From positions 1 to 43,621 of the forward strand of contig JAUCBJ010008843.1 in NCBI GenBank assembly GCA_032718475.1: a stretch of 43,621 nucleotides of DNA. The letters run 5' to 3'. Below the pieces are notes generated by a model. It was not told the origin of the DNA, searched no databases, and worked only from the letters and a program-made list of their open reading frames with translations. Within the stretch, counting starts at the first letter, position 1; every line of letters begins with the position of its first letter. This stretch comes from Nemertoderma westbladi (taxonomy: Eukaryota > Xenacoelomorpha > Nemertodermatida > Nemertodermatidae). Positions 1 to 9,650 of this stretch are shown one piece after another. A program made the translations under genes and the position numbers.

Positions 1-32
1 CAGCTTATATGAGTTATTTGCACTTATATGAG

Positions 33-731
33 TTATTTGCACTTATATGAGTTATTTGTACATTTTAAGTCCTTGCGGTACCTTCCAGGCACATTAACAC
101 CGCGCGTAACCAGTTCTAGTTTCTCCTTTCCCCTATCATCGTCCTGTCTCGGGCGTTTTCGTTCCTCCTGTTTACCCTTCAGGCTACTCATCCGCACTGA
201 TACCGTCTTGCCAAGCCCCGTAGTTGGATCCTTGGGCGCGGGCGTTTCACATTTCATGGTATCGTTTCGCTGGCGGTCCCACTGAGTGCCCCTCCTGCTT
301 CCCTCTGGTAGCGTCCCACATGATCATCTTCATTCCACGCGGCACATGCTCTGCCAGAAAGTTCCTGAATTCCATCCTGTTCTCTGGCGACCATCTGTCG
401 AGATATCTTTGGGTGTTAATAACCCCTCCATGTGATGCCGCTGTCGCTACCTCCTGATATGTGAATGGTAGTCTCCTCTTATTAATCTCCTGGTGGGCCT
501 GTAGGTTGATGTTGAAAAACCCCCACCGGAACTCCTGGGCCTTCATCCTTTGCCTAGTCATGACTCCGACGTTGGCCCAGTCCTCGTAAACACGGAACTT
601 ATCCTCATTGTCCATCCAGTCGCACTGGCGCTCAAAATGCCCCCTAAACTTACACTTCGTACACCTATCAGCCTATGGTGCAGCCTCGGGCATGCGCCCA
701 TTCTATGGGTAGACTCGTGACAATATAGACA
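33..731 (-). pseudogene. Decayed double zinc-knuckle (CCHC) protein fragment, copy A
   Basis: Read on the minus strand, two CX2CX4HX4C zinc knuckles lie at 690-731 (CLYCHESTHRMGAC) and 622-663 (CTKCKFRGHFERQC). They are separated by 26 bases, so they are in different frames, and a TAG stop precedes the second one. Downstream an open frame runs to 247 with a basic, Arg/Lys-rich region of unrecognised fold. A further frame change leads into a Lys/Arg/Glu-rich tail ending near 33. Paired CCHC knuckles are typical of retroelement Gag or ORF1 proteins and of some cellular nucleic-acid-binding proteins. I cannot place this one in a family. The frame breaks are shared with the second copy (30612-31313), so decay predates the duplication. 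No intact start codon was found. Confidence 0.5.
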
Positions 732-739
732 TGTCGCCC

Positions 740-1706
740 CCTTTTGGTAGCGATACAGACAATTCTTCTGCTGATGGGTTTAGTCTCCCACAGTAGTCGC
801 GCAACCGTCTATCACTGTCTGTCGCCCTAACTCATCCTTGGGTCCGCATAGCCTCCTGGGTCTATGGAGCCGTTGATATGTGAACATTTCCATCTTATCA
901 TCCCTACCCATGTCGATGTCCTCCTCTTCCCCATGACCTACTAAAGTTATGTTATATATACTTATTCACATTTATCCATCTAAAAATCAATCGGCCCACT
1001 AATTTAGTGGTCCTGCTGCAGCTTGGCAGGTCGTGGTTTAGTAGGTCATGTCTTCCCTCGGCATCGTCTCCCCAAACACTACTTGAGGTGGCGCCCCCGG
1101 TTGCTCGCCTGGCCGAATCGTGTTCGCCGGGCGCCGGCTCCCACGTGCTCCCAGGCTCGCTTGCCGGGTGCGTCCCAGGAGGCTCTCGCCCCGCTGGCTG
1201 TCACGACTCTCCCGTCCACCCAGTCCGTGTCCGCCCGGCCGATCCTCTCTATCGGCAGCATCTCTCCGAACTCGTCCTCCTCTACTTCATCTGCCACAAG
1301 CGGTTCCAAGCCCGGGATCCTGGTTGATCCACCATGTCCCTTCCCGGCCTGGTACTCGCCCGTAACCCTCCACCCTCCACCCCTCCATCGCTCTCGGTCT
1401 CTTCCTCCCAAAGTCGCCCTCGGACCCCCCCCCCCCCCCCCCCGGTATCAGCATTCCCTGCAGCCAGATGTTGACTGTATCGGTGCCTCTTCCATCCAAT
1501 CCACCTCATCCCCTAGCCGAATCCCCTTATATCTGCCTCTCTACCTGCTGCCTCCCTCCCCTCTTTCCTAGCGACTTCCTCTAGTCAGTCAGTGGTGGTC
1601 CATGGTCAAAATTTTTGGTTGGGCCAGACAGCCAGAGCGAAAACTTTATGAATACAGTGGACTCATTAATACTGTAATAAATAAATACACATCAGATTGG
1701 TGTTAA
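740..1706. other. GC-rich degenerate stretch, no supported gene
   Basis: GC-rich, with several overlapping short open frames on both strands, none convincing. A minus-strand frame (1079-1411) with an acidic segment could be an upstream part of the zinc-knuckle remnant, but it ends at an in-frame TAG at 1079 and no domain is recognisable. A C19 run sits at 1425-1443. The part from about 1469 onward is repeated at 7254 and 31943. In copy B about 120 bp around the C run are absent. Confidence 0.5.
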
Positions 1707-1729
1707 GGGGGGGGGGGGGGGGGGGGGGG
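1707..1729 (+). repeat. G23 homopolymer
   Basis: Twenty-three consecutive G. The same length occurs at the equivalent place in copy B (32180-32202), and a G17 run occurs in the third version of this unit (7517-7533). It marks the junction upstream of the duplicated 1.1-kb unit. It is a possible G-quadruplex site and prone to slippage and sequencing error. Confidence 0.95.
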
Positions 1730-2824
1730 TGTGTTATTGTCGAAGAAATAAAAATGGTTTTATCTAAATTATAACATTAAGTTATAGTTCATATGGTATT
1801 TTCGTATTGCAAAAAAATATGATTGTAAGTATGAAGTAACCTATATGTTATTGAGATATTGTTTATTTGTTTGGTTAAAAGGCCCGCCACTGCAACCTGT
1901 TCCTTTCCGTTAATTAAGTAATCTAGTTTAGTTTACTGTTTTGGTTAGAAAACACCGCCACTGTAACCTGCTCCTTTTGCCACAGGTACGCATACTGTAT
2001 GAATGATAACTGAACATTATTATCTAAATTGAAATTCAGAACACTTGTTGCTTTAAATATAGGCCTAGTAAGTTTTGTTTAAAGTGTAAGTTCTAAGTTG
2101 GCCTTTAATCCTACAGTCCTACGTAGAACGTAGACATGAACAGATGAAATTGCATAACTCATTTTGTTTGAAGTTGATGTCATTTGTTCTTATACCTGTA
2201 TATAGATAGGCCTACGTCTTAATAAATTTCTAGGCCCTCAATTGTCAGGTCAGGACGTACCAGTCGGCTGCACAGCCTTTCTTTTAGTAGGCCTTGCCTA
2301 TTACAGTATTACCTAGCACCTACAGTCCTACAACTAGCTCATTACAGCATTAGGCCTATATTAAATCTCCATTCAGTTAATATCCATTGCTTCTCGAACC
2401 GGGAGGACCTGAACTCTTTAAGCGACAACAATCAGATAATGCAACGGTTTACTTGTGAGTCGGGCAACACACTGCTAATTACCAAATCTATGTTCAGATG
2501 TTCGCGAACATCTGTTCGGAAAATAGTCCGTTTGTGCGGACGTTTCTCGAAGAATACCTGGACGCGAACTCGAGTTTTCTGGACTATTATGTCGTTAATA
2601 AATGTACGGCAGGTCATATTACCGAGTGGCTGCTGCGTTCACTCACCTCTGGGTCTAACAACGCCGCCACCACCTCGGATTTGTCTTACAACACGACCCA
2701 ATCACCGGCCACTGTCCCGACTGCCGGGTACCACGAGACTAGTATGCCACAGTGTCCATTGACGGCATCGGCGTCGACACCTACGTACCACCACAATTAC
2801 AATCCTGCGACATCCGGGGGGGGG
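1730..2824 (+). repeat. 1.1-kb tandem unit 1 (gene 5' flank plus truncated exon)
   Basis: This begins right after the G23 run with tgtgttattgtcgaag and ends in a G9 run (2816-2824), after which the same start sequence recurs. It contains about 700 bp matching the 5' flank of the complete gene and a truncated copy of its exon 1. Two tandem cores near 1870-1975 (consensus like ccactgtaacctgctcctt preceded by ttttggtta) are also the core of the MITEs at 9651, 11010, 15907 and 42608. Confidence 0.88.
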
Positions 2825-2869
2825 TGTGTTATTGTCGAAGAAATAAAAATGGTTTTATCTAAATTATAA
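2439..2869 (+). pseudogene. Truncated exon-1 copy encoding the PDE-like motif only
   Basis: The start region matches the full gene (ATG at 2439), but an 8-bp insertion (agatgttc or equivalent register, near 2494-2501) shifts the frame after about 19 codons. An internal ATG at 2498 re-enters the original frame and stays open for 123 codons to 2869. That frame covers the whole PDE-like helical motif and part of the Ser/Thr/Pro region, then runs through the G9 run into flank sequence. There are no zinc fingers and no splice donor. The same truncated frame is kept in copy B (32954-33325) with one amino-acid change. It is either a pseudogene or a short domain-only protein; the sequence cannot decide which. 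Confidence 0.6.
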
Positions 2870-3517
2870 CATTAAGTTATAGTTCATATGGTATTTTCGT
2901 ATTGCAAAAAAATATGATTGTAAGTATGAAGTAACCTATATGTTATTGAGATATTGTTTATTTGTTTGGTTAAAAGGCCCGCCACTGCAACCTGTTCCTT
3001 TCCGTTAATTAAGTAATCTAGTTTTACTTTACTGTTTTGGTTAGAAAACACCACCACTGTAACCTGCTCCTTTTGCCACAGGTACGCATACTGTATGAAT
3101 GATAACTGAACATTATTATCTAAATTGAAATTCAGAACACTTGTTGCTTTAAATATAGGCCTAGTAAGTTTTGTTTTAAGTGTAAGTTCTAAGTTGGCCT
3201 TTAATCATACTGTCCTACATAGAACGTAGACATGAACAGATGAAATTACATAACTCATTTTGTTTGAAGTTGATGTCATTTGTTCTTATACCTGTATATA
3301 CAGATATAGGCCTACGTCTTAATAAATTTCTAGGCCCTCAATTGTCAGGACGTACCAGTCGGCGGCACAGCCTTTCTTTTAGTAGGCCTTGCCTATTACC
3401 TAGCACCTACAGTCCTACACCTAGCTCATTAGGCCTATATTAAATCTTCATTCAGTTAATATCCATTGCTTCTCGAACCGGGAGGACCTGAACTCTTCAA
3501 CCGACAACAATCAGACA
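2825..3517 (+). repeat. Tandem unit 2: 5' flank of the intact gene, copy A
   Basis: This repeats 1730-2438 closely and leads directly into the intact exon 1. It includes the two ccactg(t/c)aacctg(c/t)tcctt cores, many taggcctac motifs, and the probable 5' untranslated region just before the start codon. A promoter should lie here by position, but I see no convincing TATA box or initiator and call none. Short open frames (for example 3240-3443) look like chance. Confidence 0.7.
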
Positions 3518-6500
3518 ATGGAACGGTTTACTTGTGAGTCGGGCAACGCACTGCTAATTACCAAATCTATGTTCGCGAACATCTGTTCGGAAAATGGTCC
3601 GTTTGTGCGGACGTTTCTCGAAGAATACCTGGACGCGAACTCGAGTTTTCTGGACTATTATGTCGTTAATAAATGTACGGCAGGTCATATTACCGAGTGG
3701 CTGCTGCGTTCACTCTCCTCTGGGTATAACAACGCCGCCACCACCTCGGATTTGTCTCACAACACGACCCAATCACCGGCCACTGTCCCGACTGCCGGGT
3801 ACCACGAGACCAGTATGCCACAGTGTCCATTGACGGCATCGGCGTCGCCACCTACGTACCACCACAATTACAATCCTGTGACAGGAAAGCATCCGCAATC
3901 TCGATACTCGAATCAACCCTCGCCACCTACTGAACCCTCCTCTATGCAGCCTGTGGTGAGGTTACAACATCTCAACCAGACAGACCTACCGGGAGAACAA
4001 AGACAAATGGATCCCAAACTGAGTCCGATAGACACCAAACCAAACCTCATTGAATCTGAATCGAGTAATAATACAGCCAGTTCAACTTTATTATCTTATA
4101 ACAACATATCGTATACCGCTACCCCCGCAGTTACCGCAACCAACTCAAACCATTATTCTACCCAACCTCTATCAGCAGACCAGTCAGATGTTCCGGTAAT
4201 CCTACGCATTAAGACGGAAGACGAACTGGAATATAAACCCGACCTAAACGAGGTTGGTGATGGCTTGGGCGATTTATTCTCCCCTATAGATGTAGCATAT
4301 GGAAACAGTACAGACACTAATGCTTCGACCACCCACTCAGCTCAGCAGAATCTCCTCCCGGACTCTAACTCCCTGTCTCCCAACACCGCTCATGGTCCCC
4401 TAACAGACACTAACTCTTCACCAACCCTCACTACTCAGTCTCTAGACGACTTCAACTTAAACCTTCCCAACACCTACAACCTCCTGTTGGCCTCTAAATC
4501 GACAGTTTCCGGTATCGGTGAGTTACTATGATTTGTATTCTAAACATCGTCTAGTCCGTATTGCCCCCAAACTGAACAGAGTAGTTGTTTATTTATAGTG
4601 ACAGTTATGATAGTTCTGAATTTAGTTTTTGTTTTTTAGGGTTTTTATCTGATTTAATTAAATTCAATCTAGCCTGAAGCCTTTCTCACCAAATAACAAA
4701 TATAATATACGAAGCCTATTTCCCAAACTCGCCGAATTGCAAACAAAACTCCAGAATAGAGACATCACATTTTTAGCTTTGTCAGAGAAATAGCTGGACT
4801 CTATTATCCAGATGAAGAAATACAAATACAAGGGAATTCATTCTGCGTCGCACAAGTTATTGCGATTACTCAGGAGTCCCGAATAGACGGGGCGAGGCGA
4901 CACGGATATTATTTTTTGAAAAAAAAATCCACCCACAATTATCTTATTCCAGACTATTAAGTTTTTCTAAAAAATTTAGTACATTTTTTATCATGAGTAA
5001 ATAAACGTTTATTCTCATAATAATTGAGATTTGAAAGTGAAAGAAAACAAAACCGTGTGCCGAGTATACCACCGGTAGCCGTAGATACTACTGTACCTGT
5101 ACGCCTATACTGTATGTTAAGTAAGTAGGCCTAAATTTTCCACCCACGACGTTTATTCCAGCCACCCCGACTATTAGCATAATGAAATTTTTCCACCCAC
5201 CCCGTCTATTCTGGACTCCAGAGTATATATATATATATATACGTTTATTGACAGAATAATATAAATTGAATTCAAATTAGCAGAGCACAATAACAGAAAA
5301 TTCAATAAAAGCACAATAACGGAACATCAATTTAAATAAGTAATATAATACTCTGTCCAGATAAGGTAACTCATGGAACAAAATAGCAATATTACATATT
5401 AATAATTACCTACTTAAAAAGAGAGTCGGGAATTCGAATTCTGGATGGACTATTTTCATCGATTATTCACTTAATAATATTTATTTATTGAAAATTTCTT
5501 GTACCTCACAACAGAATGCACATAATTTAGGTAACTCCGGTAAATTACAATGAAACAGGTTATCTATGGATGTATAATTACTAATACCAAATTTACAGCG
5601 CAGGTCTTTAGTGTAATCACAGTGTAATAGCACGTGTTCTTCGTCCTGTACTACACCCAGCTCACATGAACATACGCGGTTGCTAGGTGGCGTACGTGAC
5701 CACCTTCCTTTTTCGCTACGTAGGTTGTGTGAGAATGTACGAAATCTCGTAAAAGCTATCCGCTGGTAATCGGATATGCACAAAGTGCTATTTGAGTAAA
5801 TTTCGTGTGCGCATAATTGAGGGTTTATATTTTCACGGTACAATCTAAACTTTGTAGCCGTTGTCGGTTTATTAACTACTTTCCACCTTCGTGCCTTTAA
5901 CGAGTAGGCCTCCACATAGCTATCGCAGGCAGTACTAAGTAACTGGAACATTTTTATGTTAGAATCCGACGTTAATTTAAATATTTGCTTGATGGGTAAC
6001 GATTCATCTAATATTCTTGAATACTTCTTATAAATACGTAGCTGTGATTTCAAAATCAGAGTCTGTAGGGGTGGTAACCCGCTTTCTAACAGGCATATAT
6101 CATTCGGGGTAGTTATTCGTACACCTATTAGAGATTTTATTGCTTTCATATACAAAGTGTCTATAATCTTAAACTTCATATCGATAGTACATATATCTAT
6201 AGTAAAATCGTATTTATTTACATATAAGAATTTAAAACTACAGTAATTAGCAAGTTCTATTGACTAATTATTGCATTAATTACTTAAATTATTCTCGTTT
6301 CCAATATTCTACATTTATAATCTACTCCATTACTTTCTATAGGCGACCAATCTCAACCATTTCCTGATGATACAGACATGCTCGCTTCCGACGATGACGT
6401 AACACCCGGAAGTATGAATAATCCCTTCGACCAACCTGGTCCCTCTGGGATTCAACCCCAGGATATTGTGAAAAGGAGCCGCTCCAATGAGAAGCCGTTC

Positions 6501-7004
6501 AGCTGTGATACTTGTGGTAAAGCGTTCGCAAGGAACAGCAACCTAATTATACACCAACGGATCCACACCGGCGATCGTCCTTACCAATGTGGCATCTGTA
6601 ACAAACGATTCTCTCAACTAAGTTCCCTAAAGACACACAAACGTGCGCACAGTGGAGAGAAACCGTATAACTGCAACCTGTGTGAGAAAAGTTTCTCTCA
6701 ACTAGGCAACCTAACTGCGCACAAGCGGACGCATTCCGGAGAACGTCCGTTCGTGTGCGACACGTGCGGGAAGGGATTTACGGAGAGCTGCAGTTTAACG
6801 TCCCACAAAAGAATTCACACGAAAGATCGACCGTACGTGTGCGACACGTGTGGGAAGGAATTTACGGAGAGCAGCAATCTAACGCGCCACAAGAGATTAC
6901 ATACAGGTGAACGACCGTTTAGCTGCGATACATGTGGGAAATGTTTCACCCAACGACATCAAGTAAAGCGCCACAAATGTATCCGCAGTGGGGAGACTCG
7001 GTAG
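3518..7004 (+). CDS. Two-exon PDE-motif/C2H2 zinc-finger protein, copy A (6 fingers)
   Basis: Exon 1 is 3518-4517 (ATG context gacaATGG) and ends ATCG|GTGAGT. Exon 2 is 6343-7004 and begins after tttctatag. Both junctions are phase 1, giving 553 codons. Residues 34-65 (LEEYLDANSSFLDYY...WLLRS) align without gaps to the N-terminal helical motif I recall from PDE5/6/11-type phosphodiesterases, with no GAF or catalytic domain following. Residues 70-330 are Ser/Thr/Asn/Pro-rich, with a SUMO-type IKTE at 231-234 followed by acidic residues. An acidic patch (SDDDVTP) and a basic KRSRSNEKP precede six C2H2 fingers with TGE(R/K)P-type linkers. Helix residues -1,2,3,6 are RSNI, QSST, QGNA, ECSS, ESNR and QHQR. 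Finger 6 lacks its last ligand (Arg at codon 6984-6986). Inferred role: nuclear sequence-specific DNA binder. The intron holds a MITE and a LINE piece. Confidence 0.85.
4869..5223. mobile_element. MITE with 24-bp TIRs and TA target duplication
   Basis: The left end CTCAGGAGTCCCGAATAG(acgggg) and the right end (its reverse complement with two mismatches) are each flanked by TA (4867-4868 and 5224-5225). The interior is AT-rich and non-coding. Terminal inverted repeats with a TA duplication suggest a Tc1/mariner-mobilised non-autonomous element. A shorter copy occupies the same intron position in copy B (35319-35605), so insertion predates the segmental duplication. Confidence 0.72.
5222..6190 (-). 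mobile_element. 5'-truncated non-LTR retrotransposon, 3' end of pol
   Basis: A minus-strand frame of 232 codons (6179-5481) lacks reverse transcriptase but matches the general form of the region after it in non-LTR pol proteins. That form is a helical stretch followed by a Cys/His module (CSCELGVVQDEEHVLLHC at its core). The 3' end at low coordinates finishes in (TA)n at 5222-5241, consistent with a LINE tail. The element sits in the intron, opposite to the host gene, directly after the MITE, and is absent from copy B, so it inserted after duplication or was lost there. The clade is not assigned. No catalytic motif remains, so it is inactive. Confidence 0.62.
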
Positions 7005-7160
7005 CTGTAATGTTTGTAAGAAACGTTTCTCAACTTCCATGTATATTGGTAGACTCTATTTCTCCCTTGTTGCGGTTTAAATTAGTAAACTATATATGAC
7101 GTTTGTTGTAGATTGAACTGCTATATGTCAGTCAGTACTACAACTCTTGTTATAATGATT

Positions 7161-7166
7161 AATAAA
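7161..7166 (+). terminator. Polyadenylation signal AATAAA, copy A gene
   Basis: AATAAA lies 157 bp after the stop codon, in sequence conserved in copy B (36708-36713). It is a plausible 3' end for the zinc-finger gene. Confidence 0.55.
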
Positions 7167-7218
7167 GGTTGTCTAGGGACTGGCCTAGCGGCCCGATAAG
7201 GAGCCGATATTGTATTTC

Positions 7219-8246
7219 ATAAAAACTGTCAATTGGTTGCGGTTACCAAGTGTGTTGACTGTATCGGTATCTCTTCCATCCAATCCAACTCATCCCCTAG
7301 CCGAAACTCACCCGAGGCCTCCAATCCCCACCTCAACTCATCCAAATCTTGGGCCTCAAAATCATATTCCCCTCCCCTTATATCTGCCTCTCTACCTGCT
7401 GCCTCCCTCCCCTCTTTCCTAGCGACTTCCTCTAGTCAGTCAGTGGTGGTCAAAATTTTTGGTTGGGCCAGACCGAAAACTTTATGAATACAGTGGACTC
7501 AGTAATACTGTAATAAGGGGGGGGGGGGGGGGGTTATTGTCGAAGAAATAAAATGGTTTTATCTAAATTATAACATTAAGTTATAGTTCGTTCATATGGT
7601 ATTTTCGTATTGCAAAAATAAGATTGTAAGTATGAAGTAACCTATATGTTATTGAGATATTGTTTATTTGTTTGGTTAAAAAGCCCAAAGCCCGCCACTG
7701 TAACCTGCCCCTTTCCGTTAATTAAGTAATCTAGTTTAGTTTACTGTTTTGGTTAGAAAACACCGCCACTGTAACCTGCTCCTTTTGCCACAGGTACGCA
7801 TACTGTATGAATGATAACTGAACATTATTATCTAAATTGAAATTCAGAGCACTTGTTGCTTTAAATATAGTACGTTTTGTTTTAAGTGTAAGTTCTAAGT
7901 TGGCGTTTAATCCTACTGTCCTAGTCCTACGTAGAACGTAGACATGAACAGATGAAATTGCATAACTATAAATGAATTGTTGTGGGGTGGGTGACGGCGA
8001 ATAAATATATATGTTATAGTACATTATGATAATACTCTCCATAGCGAAAAATATCAACCGCCCCTATTGGGGCTCGAACCCGGTACCTAGGTTTCAAACT
8101 TCCGGTTATCATCAGCCGAGTGTGTGTCCTAAGACCACTGAGCTACCAGGGCGGTAGAAGGTTTATTCGCTGTGGAGTGGGGTATCATTTTTAGGCCTTT
8201 TTACGTCACTCTAAATAAAAACTGTCAATTGGTTGCGGTTACCAAG
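7219..8246. mobile_element. 964-bp insertion flanked by a 32-bp direct repeat
   Basis: The same 32 bases occur at 7219-7250 and 8215-8246; copy B has them only once (36766-36797) with nothing inserted. The inserted 7251-8214 consists of about 710 bp matching the gene's own 5' flank (1469-2158, with a G17 run at 7517-7533), then about 250 bp of unrelated DNA containing a tRNA-like sequence on the minus strand. A 32-bp duplication is longer than usual for known transposases and could also come from repair-mediated insertion. Confidence 0.75.
8058..8154 (-). ncRNA. tRNA-like / SINE head with pol III boxes
   Basis: The reverse strand begins CCGCCCTGGTAGCTCAGTGG, which contains an A-box-like segment, and later has GGTTCGAGCCCC, a B-box match. 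The 5' CCGCCCT pairs with the 3' GGGGCGG as an acceptor stem. The anticodon arm resembles CTCGG-CTGATAA-CCGGA (a GAT, Ile-like loop) but has a three-base insertion (CTGATGATAA). The T stem pairs poorly. It is therefore not a canonical tRNA gene and is more likely the head of a tRNA-derived SINE or a tRNA pseudogene. It lies inside the 964-bp insertion. Confidence 0.55.
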
Positions 8247-8640
8247 TTACAAATCTGTGTTTCTGGTTACAAATCTGATATTCCTGTAACAATTTAGTGT
8301 TCTCGGTTACAAATCGAAGCACCTTGGTACGAATCTGTTCTCACAATTATGATAATGATCATAGTTGTAAATTGGAGTACCTTGTTACAAATCTTAGTTT
8401 ATGGTCGTGAATCTGACTATCTGGTTTCGATTCTGAGTTATCATTTATTAATCTGAGAGCCTGGTTATGAATTGAGGTTCCCAGTTACGAATCTCGGTAC
8501 CTGGTTACAAATCTGTGTTCCCAGATAAAATCAGTATTTTGTTACCAAGGTTAGCCTTAGCACCCAGTTACGAATGATGTATCTAGTTATGATTTGTACT
8601 TACTGGTTACTAATCCGAGCACCCAGTTTTAAATCTGCAG
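8247..8640 (+). repeat. Degenerate minisatellite, about 22-24 bp, copy A
   Basis: Repeated variants of ggttacaaatctgagttcc run through the interval, with roughly 15 or more degenerate copies. The array is shared with copy B (36798-37310). It contains no credible open frame. Confidence 0.8.
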
Positions 8641-8680
8641 ATTGGGGGGGGGGGGAGGGGGGACGACTGGACGCATCCGG

Positions 8681-9650
8681 GCATCATAGTGCCCGGACGT
8701 CCGGACAACCGGGCGACCATGGAACAGTCAAATAGGCAGACAGACAAGTATAATAGACATCCAGATTTAGATAATTCCGGACAGTATTTTGGAGTTGCAC
8801 GGAAATCCGGATATTTTGGCCGGATTTTTGGATGTCCGGGCATCATAGTGCCCGGACGTCCGGACATCCGCACGTCCGGGCGACTTTAGAACAGTCAAAT
8901 AGACAGTTTAAAGGACACCCAGATTTATAGAATTCCGAACAGTATTTTGGAATTGCCCGGAAATCCGGACATTTTGGCCGGATTTTTGGATGTCCGGGCA
9001 TCATAGTGCCCGGATGTCCGGGCGACTTTAGAACAGTCAAATAGACAGACAGACAGTTTAAAGGACACCCAGATTTAGAGAATTCCGGACAGTATTTTGG
9101 AATTGGCCGGAAACCCGGACATTTTGGCCGGATTTTTGTATGTCCGGGCATCCTAGTGCCCGGAAGTCCGGGCATCCGGACATCCGGGCGACCTTGGAAC
9201 AGTCAAATAGGCAGACAGACAAGTTTATTGGTCACCCAGATTTAGAGAATTCCGCACAGTACTTTGGAATTGCCCGGAAATCCGGTACATTTTGGCCGGA
9301 TTTTGGATGTCCGGGCATCATAGTGCCCGGACGTCCGGACATCCGGACGACTTTGGAACAATCAAATAGGCAGACAGACAGGTTTAATGGACACCCAGAT
9401 TTAGAGAATTCCGGACAGTATTTTGGAATTGGCCGGAAATCCGGACATTTTGGCCGGATTTTTGGATGTCCGGGCATCATAGTGCCCAGACGTCCGGACA
9501 TCCTTGCTACTTAACAGTCAAACAGACAGACAGTTTAAAGGACACCGAGATTTAGAGAATTCCGGACAGTATTTTGGAATTGCCCGGAAATCCGGACATT
9601 TTGGCCGGATTTTTGGATGTCCGGGCATCATAGTGCCCGGACGTCCGGAC
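8681..9650. repeat. GC-rich palindromic satellite, about 158-bp period, six units
   Basis: The marker gcatcatagtgcccgga recurs, with minor variants, at 8681, 8840, 8998, 9148, 9315, 9474 and 9625, giving periods of 150-167 bp. Each unit has a hairpin (CCGGGCA-tcatag-TGCCCGG), palindromes such as CCGGACGTCCGG, a gacagacag stretch, and aattccggacagtattttgg. Open frames occur on both strands through the array, but they are repeats of the unit and I do not call them genes. The array is absent from copy B. A G-rich stretch (8645-8662) and gactggacgca precede it. Confidence 0.92.

Larger units (their letters stand above)
4518..6342 (+). other. Intron of copy A gene (1825 bp)
   Basis: GTGAGT at the 5' end and a pyrimidine-rich tract before ctatag at the 3' end. 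The splice restores one frame precisely. It is longer than in copy B (1019 bp) because a LINE 3' fragment is present here and absent there. The MITE at 4869-5223 is present in both copies. Confidence 0.85.
1..8640 (+). repeat. Segmental duplication, copy A (truncated by window start)
   Basis: Base 1 matches base 30580 and homology continues, in order and on the same strand, to about 8640/37150. Copy A carries extra DNA missing from copy B: a LINE fragment in the gene intron, a 964-bp insertion after the gene, and about 120 bp around the C19 tract at 1425-1443. Both copies begin with a short tandem repeat of a 19-20 base unit (acttatatgagttatttgc). The identity of long stretches suggests a recent duplication or misplaced haplotypes. 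The left border lies outside the window. Confidence 0.93.

Noticed and set aside
1007-1571. Overlapping plus-strand frames of 80-180 codons in GC-rich DNA
   Set aside because: GC-rich sequence gives long frames on both strands by chance; no domain, and the copy B versions are altered by a frame-changing deletion.
8058-8154. Functional tRNA gene
   Set aside because: Enlarged anticodon loop and poorly paired T stem; only SINE-head or pseudogene status is supported.
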